Source: Methylobacterium aquaticum
GTDB lineage: Bacteria > Pseudomonadota > Alphaproteobacteria > Rhizobiales > Beijerinckiaceae
NCBI RefSeq assembly: GCF_001043915.1
Contig: NZ_LABX01000146.1
Coordinates: 1-49,621 of the forward strand
DNA: 49,621 nucleotides
Reading direction: 5' to 3'
Below, piece after piece: positions 36,377-45,345 of the stretch. The position numbers and the translations under genes are program-made. The notes beneath the pieces are model-generated. The model was not told where the DNA came from. It saw only the letters and a list, made by a program, of their open reading frames with translations, and did no database searches. How positions within the stretch are numbered: the first letter of the stretch is position 1; each line of letters opens with the position of its first letter.

Positions 36377-37522
36377 ATGACGAATCCCGATCCCTTGCGC
36401 GTCACCCGGCTGATCGCCCGCGACTTCCGCAACCACGCCGATCTCGACCTCGCGGTCGGGCGCCGCTTCGTCGCGCTGGTGGGGGAGAACGGGGCCGGCA
36501 AGACCAACATTCTGGAGGCCCTGTCGCTGTTCGCCCCGGGGCGGGGCTTGCGCCGGGCCGACTTCTCGGTGATGGCGCGCGAAGGCGGGGCCGGCGGCTT
36601 CGCGGTGTCGCTGAGCCTGGAGGGTCCGAGCGGTGACCACCGCATCGGCACGGCCTGGGAGCCTCCCCGGAGCCGCGACGAGCGCGGCGGCCGGCTCTGC
36701 CGCATCGACGGCGCCACCGCGCCCTCCCCCACCGCGTTCGCCGAGCAGGTGCGGGTGGTCTGGCTCACCCCCGATCTCGACGCCCTGTTCCGCGGCCCGG
36801 CCGGCGACCGGCGCCGCTTCCTCGATCGGCTGGTGCTGGCGGTCGATGCCGGGCACGGCGCCCGGGTCAACGCGATGGAGCGGGCTTTGCGCTCGCGCAA
36901 CCGCCTGCTGGAGGAACGGCCCGATGACGGGCCCTGGCTCGACGCCGTCGAGCGCGAGGTGGCCGAACTCGCCGTCGCGGTGGCGCTGGCCCGGCGCGAG
37001 ACCGTCGAACGCCTCGACAGCCTGATCCTGGCGACCCGCGACGCGGCGTCGCCCTTCCCCTGGGCCGGGGTGCGGCTGGAGGGCGACATCGACGACCTGG
37101 TGGCGGTCTGGCCCGCGGTCGATGCCGAGGACCGCTACCGCGCCACCCTGCGCCAGAACCGGTTTCGCGACCGCGCCGCCGGCCGGACGCTCGCCGGCCC
37201 CCAGGCTTCGGACCTCGTGGTGCGCCACGGACCCAAGGACGTGCCCGCCGCCACCGCCTCGACCGGCGAGCAGAAGGCCCTGCTGATCGGGCTGGTCCTG
37301 GCCCATGCCCGCCTCGTCACCGGAATGAGCGGGCTTGCACCCCTGGTCCTCCTCGACGAGGTCGCGGCCCATCTCGATCCGCGCCGCCGCGCCGGCCTGT
37401 TCGATGCGCTGGAGGCCCTGCCGGGACAGGTCTGGATGACCGGGGCCGATCCAGTGCTGTTCGGGGAATTGGGCGGGCGGGCGGATGTGGTGCAGGTGGC
37501 GGAGGGAAGCATCCGCGCCTGA
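36377..37522 (+). CDS. recF: DNA replication/repair protein RecF
   Basis: 381-residue SMC-like ATPase that helps load RecA at gaps. Walker A is G-E-N-G-A-G-K-T-N-I-L-E-A-L (approx. 36-49), with R-D-F-R-N-H upstream. The ABC-type signature is S-T-G-E-Q-K-A-L-L-I-G-L-V, and Walker B is P-L-V-L-L-D-E-V-A-A-H-L-D. It lies in the dnaA-dnaN-recF order. It converges on vapC with only 6 bases between the two stops. Confidence 0.95.
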   Translation: MTNPDPLRVTRLIARDFRNHADLDLAVGRRFVALVGENGAGKTNILEALSLFAPGRGLRRADFSVMAREGGAGGFAVSLSLEGPSGDHRIGTAWEPPRSRDERGGRLCRIDGATAPSPTAFAEQVRVVWLTPDLDALFRGPAGDRRRFLDRLVLAVDAGHGARVNAMERALRSRNRLLEERPDDGPWLDAVEREVAELAVAVALARRETVERLDSLILATRDAASPFPWAGVRLEGDIDDLVAVWPAVDAEDRYRATLRQNRFRDRAAGRTLAGPQASDLVVRHGPKDVPAATASTGEQKALLIGLVLAHARLVTGMSGLAPLVLLDEVAAHLDPRRRAGLFDALEALPGQVWMTGADPVLFGELGGRADVVQVAEGSIRA

Positions 37523-37528
37523 ACAGCC

Positions 37529-37930
37529 TCAGATGGTCGGTGGCAGCGTCGTGCGGCTGAAATCGTTGCCGACGAACAGCAGCGGCAGGCCGCGGACGGC
37601 CGCGCAGGCATAGGAGAAGCAGTCGCCGAGATTGAGCCGCGCGGGATGTCCACGCCCCTTGCCATAGCGAGCGTAAGCCACCAGGGCACCGTTGACCTCG
37701 GCCTCCGCGACGGGCACGAGCACGATGCGGCTGATCGTCATGAACCCCCTCACCTGCCGCTCGGCATCCTCGACGGACAGGCCGGCCTCGCGGCTGATCG
37801 CCGTCACCGCCTCGAAGACCGCAAGGGTCGAGGTGACCGGATCCGACGCCGCGTCGATCTGGTTGGTCAGATCGGTCGCCCCGGTCTCCTTGAGCAGGAT
37901 CGCGACGATCGCCGAGGCATCGACGAACAT
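37529..37930 (-). CDS. vapC: VapC-type PIN-domain toxin
   Basis: 133-residue PIN ribonuclease. The four acidic residues expected for metal binding are present: D4 (M-F-V-D-A-S), E40 (V-F-E-A-V), D103 (L-G-D-C-F-S-Y-A) and D123 (G-N-D-F-S). The target RNA is unknown. The ATG overlaps the vapB TGA by one base (TGATG), ensuring coupled expression. A GTG three bases upstream is also possible. It is placed tail-to-tail with recF. Confidence 0.93.
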   Translation of the reverse strand: MFVDASAIVAILLKETGATDLTNQIDAASDPVTSTLAVFEAVTAISREAGLSVEDAERQVRGFMTISRIVLVPVAEAEVNGALVAYARYGKGRGHPARLNLGDCFSYACAAVRGLPLLFVGNDFSRTTLPPTI

Positions 37931-38169
37931 CACGGTTCGCCGTTCAGGTCGTCGAAGAAGGCCTTGTCCGCCTTCAGCCCGGTGCGCGGGAACGACGCGA
38001 TGTAGTCCTGAATCGGCTTGATGCGCTCGACGAGCGGGACGGATTCCTCGCGGCGGGCGATCTCGGCAGCCAGCGCCATGCGGACCGCTTCCGTCTTGCT
38101 CACGCCGGCCATCGTCGCCAATTTGTCAGCCAGCTGATTCACCTCCTGGCTGCGGATGTTGAGCGACAT
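37930..38169 (-). CDS. vapB: VapB-type antitoxin
   Basis: 79 residues of the Rv0623/PSK-type antitoxin family: [14 protein letters not shown], then [14 protein letters not shown], a ribbon-helix-helix-like DNA-binding N-terminus, and a C-terminal toxin-binding tail (I-P-x-Q-D-Y-like segment and F-F-D-D-L-N). It represses its own operon in known systems; a perfect palindrome 14 bases upstream of the start is the obvious operator. Confidence 0.92.
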   Translation of the reverse strand: MSLNIRSQEVNQLADKLATMAGVSKTEAVRMALAAEIARREESVPLVERIKPIQDYIASFPRTGLKADKAFFDDLNGEP

Positions 38170-38182
38170 GGGACGCGATCCT

Positions 38183-38212
38183 GTGTAGACACCGTCGCCA
38201 ATATGTCTACAC
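38183..38212. promoter_or_regulatory. Likely VapBC operator palindrome
   Basis: GTGTAGACA (38183-38191) and TGTCTACAC (38204-38212) form a perfect nine-base inverted repeat with a 12-base spacer, in the 86-base gap between vapB and the divergent recQ. Known VapBC complexes bind such palindromes at their own promoters. Because recQ starts 44 bases away, it may be affected as well. Confidence 0.7.
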
Positions 38213-38255
38213 GCCTCGCGCTCCGTCGCAAGGCCGCGCAGAGCGATCGAACCCC

Positions 38256-40103
38256 ATGACAGACCGCCTCGACGAGGCCCGCGCCGCCCTTCGAAAGACC
38301 TTCGGCTACGAGGATTTCCGTCCCGGCCAGGCCGAGGTGATCGGCGCCGTGCTCGACGGGCGCGACGTCTTCGCGGTGATGCCGACGGGCTCGGGCAAGT
38401 CGATGACCTACCAGCTTCCGGCCCTGGTGGAGCAGTCGCTGACCGTGGTCGTGTCGCCGCTGATCGCGCTGATGCACGACCAGGTGAAGCAGATGGAGGC
38501 TTTCGGCGTCGCCGCCGGCACGCTCAATTCCACCGTATCGGAATCGAGCGCCCGCGAGACCTGGCGCGGCATCCGCCAGGGGAGCTTGCGCCTGCTCTTC
38601 GTCTCGCCCGAGCGGCTCCTGATGGAGGGGCTGATCGAGGCGCTGCAAGGGGCCAGGGTGCGGCGGCTCGCCGTCGACGAGGCGCATTGCGTCTCGCAAT
38701 GGGGCCACGACTTCCGGCCCGAATACCGCGACCTGGCGCGGGCCCGCGAGGCGCTCGGCGACGTACAGACCGTGGCGCTCACCGCCACCGCCGATGCCGC
38801 GACCCGGGCCGACATCTCCGAGCGGCTGTTTCCCCGCGGGCGCAAACCCGAACTCTTCGTCCATTCCTTCGACCGGCCCAACATCCGCCTGACCTTCGCG
38901 CCGAAGGAGCACCCGACGCGCCAGCTCTCGCGTTTCCTGCGCCCGCGCAAGGCCGAGAGCGGCATCATCTACTGCTCCTCGCGAAAACGCACCGAACAGA
39001 TCGCCGAGATCCTGCAACAGGACGGCTTCAACGCGCTCGCCTACCATGCCGGCCTGGAACAGACCGTGCGGATGCGCAACCAGGACACCTTCCTGCAGGA
39101 GGACGGGGTGGTCGTGGTGGCGACCATCGCCTTCGGCATGGGCATCAACAAGCCGGACGTGCGCTATGTCTGCCACGCCGACATGCCCTCGACGATCGAG
39201 AGCTACTATCAGGAGATCGGGCGGGCCGGTCGCGACGGGCTGCCGGCCGACACGCTCACCCTCTACGGCCTCGACGACATGGCGCTGCGCCGGCGCCAGA
39301 TCGACGAGAAGGAGGTGCCGGACGACCGCCGCCGGGTCGAGCGGCGCAAGCTCGAGGCGATGATCGCGCTCTGCGAGGGCGCGACCTGCCGGCGCCAGTC
39401 GCTGCTCGGCTATTTCGGCGAAGAGAGCCAGCCGTGCGGTCGCTGCGACCTGTGCCGCGGCGGCGTCTCGCTGATCGACGGCACGGTGGCGGCCCAGAAG
39501 GTGCTCTCGGCGGTGGTCCGCACCGGCCAGCGCTTCGGCGCGGCCTATATCTGCGACCTCGTCCACGGCAAGGAGAGCGAGCAGATCCGCCGCAACGGCC
39601 ACGCCCAGCTCAAGACCTTCGGGGTCGGCGCCGACAAGCCGGTGGCGGCCTGGCGGGCGATCCTGCGCCAGCTCTTCGCCGCGGGCGCCGTGGCGGAGAA
39701 CGGCGACGGCTATGGCGGTCTCTCGCTGACCGACAAGGGCGAGGCGATCCTGTTCGGCCGCGAGCCGGTACGCTTACGCCCCGATCCCGAGCCGAAAGCC
39801 CCGAAGGAGCGTCGCCGCGGCGCCACCGATCGCGACGACAGCTTGGGCCTGTCGGAGGCCGACGAGGCCCTGTTCCAGCACCTGCGGGGCCTGCGCGCGA
39901 CGCTGGCCCGCCAGGAGGGTGTCGCCGCCTACATGATCTTTCCCGATCGCACCCTGATCGAGATGGCGCGCGCCAAGCCCGTCGACCTCTGGGCCCTGCG
40001 CTCGGTGCACGGCGTTGGCGAGCGCAAGCGGGATGCGTATGGGCAGCCCTTCGTCGAGGCGGTGGCGGAGTTTCTGGCGGATGCGGCGAAGCGGGCGGGG
40101 TGA
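38256..40103 (+). CDS. recQ: ATP-dependent DNA helicase RecQ
   Basis: 615-residue 3'-5' helicase for recombination and repair. Walker A is M-P-T-G-S-G-K-S (approx. 47-54), motif II is [16 protein letters not shown], and motif VI is [10 protein letters not shown]. The RQC zinc site has cysteines in C-E-G-A-T-C and C-G-R-C-D-L-C, and a C-terminal HRDC domain begins near residue 535. The gene is divergent from vapBC. Confidence 0.96.
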   Translation: MTDRLDEARAALRKTFGYEDFRPGQAEVIGAVLDGRDVFAVMPTGSGKSMTYQLPALVEQSLTVVVSPLIALMHDQVKQMEAFGVAAGTLNSTVSESSARETWRGIRQGSLRLLFVSPERLLMEGLIEALQGARVRRLAVDEAHCVSQWGHDFRPEYRDLARAREALGDVQTVALTATADAATRADISERLFPRGRKPELFVHSFDRPNIRLTFAPKEHPTRQLSRFLRPRKAESGIIYCSSRKRTEQIAEILQQDGFNALAYHAGLEQTVRMRNQDTFLQEDGVVVVATIAFGMGINKPDVRYVCHADMPSTIESYYQEIGRAGRDGLPADTLTLYGLDDMALRRRQIDEKEVPDDRRRVERRKLEAMIALCEGATCRRQSLLGYFGEESQPCGRCDLCRGGVSLIDGTVAAQKVLSAVVRTGQRFGAAYICDLVHGKESEQIRRNGHAQLKTFGVGADKPVAAWRAILRQLFAAGAVAENGDGYGGLSLTDKGEAILFGREPVRLRPDPEPKAPKERRRGATDRDDSLGLSEADEALFQHLRGLRATLARQEGVAAYMIFPDRTLIEMARAKPVDLWALRSVHGVGERKRDAYGQPFVEAVAEFLADAAKRAG

Positions 40104-40241
40104 GCGGGGCTTTTCACGGAAAACGCATCACGCCGCATTCGGGGCGAGACGCGGATGGTCAAGGTGTCTCTCGGTCGGATTTCAGGTCTACGCCCGCAGC
40201 GGGCGGTCATTGTTGACCCGAGAGATGATCGAGACATTAAA

Positions 40242-40343
40242 GCATTTTCCGACGAAGTGGATACCGATTCGTCGTAGAAAATGCGGCACAATCAAACAGA
40301 TAGAGAAGCTTCGCGATTGCAACGCGATCGTGAAGCGCTCTAG
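40242..40343 (+). repeat. Palindromic intergenic repeat, type B copy 2
   Basis: GCATTTTC and GAAAATGC form outer arms, CGACGAA and TTCGTCG inner arms, around GTGGATACCGA. The unit then runs to a terminal stem (TAGAG...GCGAT with ATCGT...CTCTAG) around TGCAACGCG. The arms differ from type A but remain complementary. It lies between recQ and the SDR gene. Confidence 0.85.
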
Positions 40344-40350
40344 CATCCGT

Positions 40351-40385
40351 CGTCCACGCTGTGCCACCTCGACCAGGCGTGGACG
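40351..40385. other. Inverted repeat at the end of the SDR gene
   Basis: CGTCCACGC (40351-40359) pairs with GCGTGGACG (40377-40385). It lies just beyond the SDR stop on the minus strand and may help end that transcript, though no T-tract follows. Confidence 0.4.
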
Positions 40386-40394
40386 AGCCTGTGA

Positions 40395-41183
40395 TCAGAC
40401 GGTCGGGATTGTGCCGCCGTCGATAACAATCTCAGCGCCGTGGATCGAGGCGGCGCGATCCGAGGCCAGGTAGGCGATGATGTCGGCGACCTCGTGAGGC
40501 TCGGCGGCACGCCCGATCGAAATCCCGCCCAGGCTGTCGAGGACGACCTGCCGTGCCTCCTCGACCGTACCGCCATTGGCAGCCTGCAGACGCCGGAGCA
40601 GATCGACGGACGAGTCGGTCATGATCCAGCCCGGGGAGACGACGTTCACCCGTACACCCTTCGGCCCCGCTTCTTTGGAGATGGACTTGCTGTAAGTCCT
40701 CAGCGCGGCCTTGGCGGCGGCGTAAGCGGTGGTCGCTTCGGGGAGAGGCAGGATCGACTGGATGGACGTGACATGCACGACAGCGCCAGCGCCCCGCTCG
40801 ATCATCTGCGGGATCAGGAGGCGATCAAGGCGGACCGTGGCCAGGAGGTTCAGGTTCAGTTCGGAAAGCCAGTGATCGTCCGTGAGGGCAACAAAGCCAC
40901 CGCCTGGCGCGGTCGAGCCGCCGATCACGTGGGCGAGGATGTCGATGCCGCCCAGACGCTCCAGTGCCGCCTTGGCCAGGGCCTCCCCGCCTTCAGCCGT
41001 TGTCAGGTCCGCCTGAACGAACTCGACGGCATCGATGGGGTCAGGGGTTCCGCGCGCCGACGTGATCACTCGGGCACCGCCGGCCAGGAAACGTGCGACG
41101 GTAGCGCGGCCCAGACCCTTTGTACCGCCGCTGATGAGCACGCGCTTGCCCGCAAACTCGGTCGGGTCAATCTTGATGGTCAC
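40395..41183 (-). CDS. Short-chain dehydrogenase/reductase
   Basis: 262-residue classical SDR. The NAD(P) motif is G-G-T-K-G-L-G (19-25), with A-D-L-T in the cofactor region. The catalytic set is S in V-T-S-I-Q-S and Y-A-A-A-K, followed by R-V-N-V-V-S-P-G-W-I. The substrate is unknown. The GTG start overlaps the upstream SnoaL-like gene by four bases (GTGA). Together with the divergent LysR gene this forms a typical self-contained, regulated catabolic or detoxification module. Confidence 0.9.
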   Translation of the reverse strand: MTIKIDPTEFAGKRVLISGGTKGLGRATVARFLAGGARVITSARGTPDPIDAVEFVQADLTTAEGGEALAKAALERLGGIDILAHVIGGSTAPGGGFVALTDDHWLSELNLNLLATVRLDRLLIPQMIERGAGAVVHVTSIQSILPLPEATTAYAAAKAALRTYSKSISKEAGPKGVRVNVVSPGWIMTDSSVDLLRRLQAANGGTVEEARQVVLDSLGGISIGRAAEPHEVADIIAYLASDRAASIHGAEIVIDGGTIPTV

Positions 41184-41509
41184 GCCGTGATCTCCAGGGC
41201 TTCGATGGCGTCGTTTTCGAGCGTGAAGCGATAGGTGAAGCGGATCGGACTGCCCTTGAAGTCTCCATGCGCGGGGCCTTCAACGACGACTTGACCATCC
41301 TCGTGTCGAACGGCATCCGGCGTGAAAATCGCATTCACGGCGACCACTCCCTCTTCAAACAAAGTCCTGATTTCGGCTTTTCCTTGAAAGATAGTGCCGT
41401 TATCATGAAGGATGGCGCCCGCAGCGAAAGGTTCGAGCATGGCGTCGACGTCGAAGCGAGCGTTCGCAGCCACGTAGGCGGCAATTGGATTGGGAAGTTC
41501 GAGCGACAT
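41180..41509 (-). CDS. SnoaL-like / NTF2-fold small protein
   Basis: 109 residues with an NTF2-like pattern: [22 protein letters not shown] near the start, [17 protein letters not shown], and final beta strands [13 protein letters not shown]. Such proteins are often isomerases, hydratases or partners of an SDR, but the reaction here is unknown. Co-translated with the SDR gene. Confidence 0.85.
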   Translation of the reverse strand: MSLELPNPIAAYVAANARFDVDAMLEPFAAGAILHDNGTIFQGKAEIRTLFEEGVVAVNAIFTPDAVRHEDGQVVVEGPAHGDFKGSPIRFTYRFTLENDAIEALEITA

Positions 41510-41640
41510 TGTCTTGTCCTACTGACCGCGGTCGGAGACCGTGGCGGTTACAAGGGCGTGTGCCAGCCAAAGTAACGATGGACAGGTGGTGCGATAATCA
41601 GGACAATCCGGAACGTTCCATCACGAGAACCGGGACAATC

Positions 41641-42594
41641 GTGCAGAGCAGCCTCACGGAGTTGGAAGCCGTTCTCGTGATCGCCCGCCGGGGAAAATTC
41701 CGGTCCGCGGCGTTGGAACTCGGCGTCTCGACCACTGCGCTCAGCAATGCGGTCGCGAAGCTGGAGCGCACACTCGGCGTGCGGCTGTTCAACCGGACAA
41801 CACGAAGCGTCTCACTCACCGAGGCTGGCCAGCAATTTGTCGCGCAAATCGCACCTGCCATGCAGAACATCCACGATGCGATGGATGCTGCGCGATCTCA
41901 ACAGTCCAAGCCGTCGGGCACCCTGCGCATCAACACCTTTCCGACCGCGGCAAGGGAGATATTTTCGTCACTCATCATACCGTTCTTACGCGCATACCCT
42001 CAAGTTCACGTCGACATCGTCACAGAGGGTCGCTTGGTGGACATTGTCGCGGGCGGATACGATCTCGGCGTCCGTAGAGCCGACCTTGTGCCGGCCGACA
42101 TGATCGCGCTTCCCTTGGGAGACAGGCGACGCAATGTCGTGGTCGCCACACCAAGATACCTGGAAATGCGTGGCACGCCCATGATTCCGCAGGATCTCGC
42201 CGAGCATTCCTGCCTCCGCGTCCGGCTCCCCAACGGTGCAATCCACCGTTGGCCGTTCGAGAAGGATGGACAGTCGATCGATATCGACGTCCAGGGCGCG
42301 ATAACTCTCGACGAGGCAAGTCTCGCGCGCACCGCCGTCCTGGCATCCGTGGGCTTGGCTCTGGCCATGGAATCCGATGTACGAGACGACATCGAGGCAG
42401 GCCTCCTCGTGCGCGTGCTTGAGGACTGGACGCCTCCGCTCTCACCTTTGAGCCTCTACTATCCGAGCCGACGCAACCCGACCGCTGCATTCAAGGCCTT
42501 CATCGACTTCGCGCGGCGGCGAAGTGGAGGCGACGATACCCCGCGGCCGCCCGTAGGTCCGGAAGCGCCGGCAGCGGACGTTCAACCTCTCTAG
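41641..42594 (+). CDS. LysR-family transcriptional regulator
   Basis: 317 residues from a GTG start ([12 protein letters not shown]). The N-terminal helix-turn-helix has [21 protein letters not shown] and [16 protein letters not shown] periplasmic-binding-like effector domain follows (G-T-L-R-I-N at residue ~93). It is divergent from the SnoaL-SDR pair and very likely regulates it. An in-frame ATG at 41578 would give an atypically long N-terminus. Base composition here looks less GC-rich than in the neighbouring genes. Confidence 0.92.
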   Translation: MQSSLTELEAVLVIARRGKFRSAALELGVSTTALSNAVAKLERTLGVRLFNRTTRSVSLTEAGQQFVAQIAPAMQNIHDAMDAARSQQSKPSGTLRINTFPTAAREIFSSLIIPFLRAYPQVHVDIVTEGRLVDIVAGGYDLGVRRADLVPADMIALPLGDRRRNVVVATPRYLEMRGTPMIPQDLAEHSCLRVRLPNGAIHRWPFEKDGQSIDIDVQGAITLDEASLARTAVLASVGLALAMESDVRDDIEAGLLVRVLEDWTPPLSPLSLYYPSRRNPTAAFKAFIDFARRRSGGDDTPRPPVGPEAPAADVQPL

Positions 42595-42848
42595 TTTCAA
42601 CGTCGGTTACGGCCGACAGCAGACCCATGGTGGTCGAGTTGCAGCCCGCCTGACGCTCTACGATGGGCTCTCTCGGGCCTGATGCCGGAGATCCCCGATG
42701 TCGGAAACGCCTGTTCTACGTATATCCAAGCGTGAAGTGGACAATCGACGTACAGGAAAAGCAGCCGCTCACGGAGTCGAGTTGATCCGCGAAGAATTAC
42801 ATCCTCACCTTTTAACGGGAGAGAGACAACGCATTCGCCTCGCAGGCG

Positions 42849-43151
42849 TCAGGATGGCCTGATCGCCATCGTCGGCTGCCCCTGCCGCGCCCGAAAATCC
42901 CGCAGGGTCGCGTCCAGGCGTTCCCGCAACGCCGCCTCCGACAACGGTCCGGTCACGACGAGGCTCGCCACCACCTCCGGATGCTTGAGCCGCTGCTTCG
43001 GCGTCCGGGCATGGTTCGCCACCCGCAATTGCCCCTCGCCACCGGGCAGCCCGAAGTAAAAACTCTCTCCCCGCGTCCCCTGCCCGATCTCCGAAAACCC
43101 CTCCGCGAGAAGGAGCGCCCGGGCGCGATCGATTGCCGCCGCCGGCGTCAC
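42849..43151 (-). CDS. Conserved hypothetical protein next to rlmE
   Basis: 100 residues from a GTG start that overlaps the rlmE TGA by four bases. Sequence pieces A-I-D-R-A-R-A-L-L-L-A-E-G-F, S-F-Y-F-G-L-P-G and L-R-V-A-N-H-A-R-T-P-K-Q-R look like a small conserved domain, but I cannot name it. Coupling to rlmE suggests the two are used together. No signal peptide or membrane segment. Confidence 0.7.
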   Translation of the reverse strand: MTPAAAIDRARALLLAEGFSEIGQGTRGESFYFGLPGGEGQLRVANHARTPKQRLKHPEVVASLVVTGPLSEAALRERLDATLRDFRARQGQPTMAIRPS

Positions 43152-43918
43152 GGCCGCCAGCCCCCGTCGTCGTCCTCGTCACCGTCATCGGCCTCGCGAG
43201 ACGGCCCGTCCGTCGCCTTGGCGCCGCGATACCCGGTCGCCAGCACGTAAAGCTCGCTCGAATCCGCCCGGCTCGCCGCCGGCTTGACGTGGCGCACGTT
43301 CGCAAAATCGCGCTTCAGGTCGGCGAGCAGGCCGCCCTCGGTGCCGCCCTGCAACACCTTGGCGAGGTAGATCCCGCCCGGCGCCAGGATCTCGCGGGCA
43401 AACGCCAGAGCCGTCTCGGCCAGCCCCATGATGCGCAGGTGGTCGGTCTTCTTGTGACCGGTGGCGTTGGCGGCCATGTCGGACATCACGACATCGGCCG
43501 GCCCGCCCAGCATCTCGGTGAGGAGCCCCGGCGCGGTCGGATCGAGGAAATCGAGGGTGACGAAGTCGACGCCGGGCATCGGCTCGATCTCCAGGAGGTC
43601 GATGCCGACCACCCGGCCCCGCGGCATGGCTGCGCCCGGATGGCTGCCGACCTTGGCGGCGGCGACCTGCGACCAGCCGCCCGGCGCCGCCCCGAGATCG
43701 ACCACCCGCTGGCCCGGCCGCAGCAGCCGGAAGCGGTCATCGATCTCCATCAGCTTGAACGCCGCCCGCGAGCGGTAGCCTTCGCGCTTGGCGCGGGCCA
43801 CGTAGGGGTCGTTGAGCTGGCGTTCGAGCCAGAGCTTGGAGGAGACCGTGCGCCCGCGCCCGGTCTTGACCCGCTGCTTCAGGTCGCCCCGGAGGCCGCC
43901 GCCGCGACGATCGCTCAT
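43148..43918 (-). CDS. rlmE: 23S rRNA (uridine-2'-O)-methyltransferase RlmE
   Basis: 256-residue RrmJ/FtsJ enzyme methylating U2552 (E. coli numbering) in the ribosomal A site. The catalytic lysine is in S-R-A-A-F-K-L, the SAM motif is V-D-L-G-A-A-P-G-G-W, the aspartate is in V-V-M-S-D-M-A-A-N-A-T-G, and the second lysine is in Y-L-A-K-V-L-Q-G-G. A ~25-residue basic N-terminal extension and a short acidic C-terminal tail (D-D-G-D-E-D-D) are additions to the core. ATG 43918 is the most sensible start. Confidence 0.94.
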   Translation of the reverse strand: MSDRRGGGLRGDLKQRVKTGRGRTVSSKLWLERQLNDPYVARAKREGYRSRAAFKLMEIDDRFRLLRPGQRVVDLGAAPGGWSQVAAAKVGSHPGAAMPRGRVVGIDLLEIEPMPGVDFVTLDFLDPTAPGLLTEMLGGPADVVMSDMAANATGHKKTDHLRIMGLAETALAFAREILAPGGIYLAKVLQGGTEGGLLADLKRDFANVRHVKPAASRADSSELYVLATGYRGAKATDGPSREADDGDEDDDGGWRP

Positions 43919-44050
43919 ATGCCGTGACCTTCGATGATCGAGAAACTCTGCACAGCAGATGACGCCCCGGGCGCGCGGGCGCAACCCCGCCCCTCCACAG
44001 CAGGCGCCCGCCGTTCCCGAGGAACCGCGCCGACAAGCATGGACGCCGCG

Positions 44051-45160
44051 TCAGCCCGGCCGCACGCCCCGGCGCCAGACTCCGTCCTCGCGCATCATGT
44101 TCATCAGAAGCCCCTCGCGCAGGCCGCGATCGGCGATGCGCAGGCGCTCGGACGGGAAGGCGCGGCGGATCGCCTCCAGGATGGCGCAGCCGGCGAGCAC
44201 CAGGTCGGCCCGGTCGCGGCCGATGCACGGGTTCTGCGCCCGGTCCGACAGCCGCGTGGCGAGAAGGCCGTCGATCGCGTCGGTCACCTCGCGGTCGCGC
44301 ATCCACAACCCGTCGATCCGCCGCCGGTCGTAGCGCGGCAGGCGCAGGTGGGTGGCGGCGAGCGTCGTCACCGTGCCGGAGGTTCCGAGCAGGTGGAAGT
44401 TCGGCGCATGCGCCGCAGCCCCGGCGATCAGCGCGAACTTGGTCAGGCGGTCGGCGACCTCCTCGACCATGCCCTCGAAGACCGGGCGGGTCACGTCGGC
44501 CCCGCCATAGCGCTCGGCCAGGGTGACGACCCCCACGGGGAGGGAATCCCAGGCGCGGATGCGCAAGGTCGGGTCGGCGCTGCGGGCGAGCGCGGCGGAG
44601 CCGTCGAGCCAGACGATCTCGGTCGAGCCGCCGCCGATATCGAAGATCACCACCGATTCGGCGTGCCGGTCGGCGAGCGCCGCGCAGCCGGTGACGGCGA
44701 GATAGGCTTCGGTGCGCCGGTCCACCACTTCGAGGTCGAGTCCGACCTCCCGGTGGACGCGATCGACGAAGGCCGGGCCGTTCACCGCGAGCCGGCACGC
44801 CGCGGTGGCGATCGACTTCGCCCGCACCACGCCGCGGGAGCGCATTTTTCCGAGGCAGACCGCGAGCGCGTCGACGGTGCGCTCGATGGCGTCCTCGCTC
44901 AAGCGATCGGTGCTGCCCAGGCCCTCGCCGAGGCGCACGATGCGCGAGAAGGCGTCGATCACCCGGAACCCGTAGGGGGCCGGCTCGGCGATCAGGAGCC
45001 GGCAATTGTTGGTGCCGAGATCGAGCGCCGCATAGGCGCGCCGCTCCGCTCGACGGTGTCCGTCATCCTCCGCCACGCGAGGCGGAGGCGCGGTCGCACG
45101 CGCTGTCTCGGCATACTCCGCGGCGCGCGCCGGCACGGAGATGGCCGTCTCATCCCTCAT
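44051..45160 (-). CDS. Ppx/GppA family phosphatase
   Basis: 369 residues. The ASKHA-fold motifs are A-L-D-L-G-T-N-N-C-R-L-L (near residue 44), A-T-A-A-C-R, and F-D-I-G-G-G-S-T-E-I, followed by L-P-V-G-V-V-T-L and L-G-T-S-G-T-V-T-T-L-A. Members hydrolyse exopolyphosphate and/or pppGpp; lacking the long C-terminal HD domain, this is the short form and the substrate cannot be decided. It is upstream of rlmE on the same strand with a 132-base gap, an order seen in other Rhizobiales. Confidence 0.92.
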   Translation of the reverse strand: MRDETAISVPARAAEYAETARATAPPPRVAEDDGHRRAERRAYAALDLGTNNCRLLIAEPAPYGFRVIDAFSRIVRLGEGLGSTDRLSEDAIERTVDALAVCLGKMRSRGVVRAKSIATAACRLAVNGPAFVDRVHREVGLDLEVVDRRTEAYLAVTGCAALADRHAESVVIFDIGGGSTEIVWLDGSAALARSADPTLRIRAWDSLPVGVVTLAERYGGADVTRPVFEGMVEEVADRLTKFALIAGAAAHAPNFHLLGTSGTVTTLAATHLRLPRYDRRRIDGLWMRDREVTDAIDGLLATRLSDRAQNPCIGRDRADLVLAGCAILEAIRRAFPSERLRIADRGLREGLLMNMMREDGVWRRGVRPG

Positions 45161-45345
45161 CGGCGATGCCGATATCCTTCACGGTCGCACCCTCGCAGGG
45201 CGACAAGTCCATCACATGATGGGAAGCTTACGTGGCTCCGGGCGGAACGCAAAGCCGTGATCGTGCCGCGCCCCGCCCCGTCTCCACCGTGAAGATGCGC
45301 GCGCGGGTTCTCGCATCGCGCACGATCGACAGCCGGCGGGGCTCC

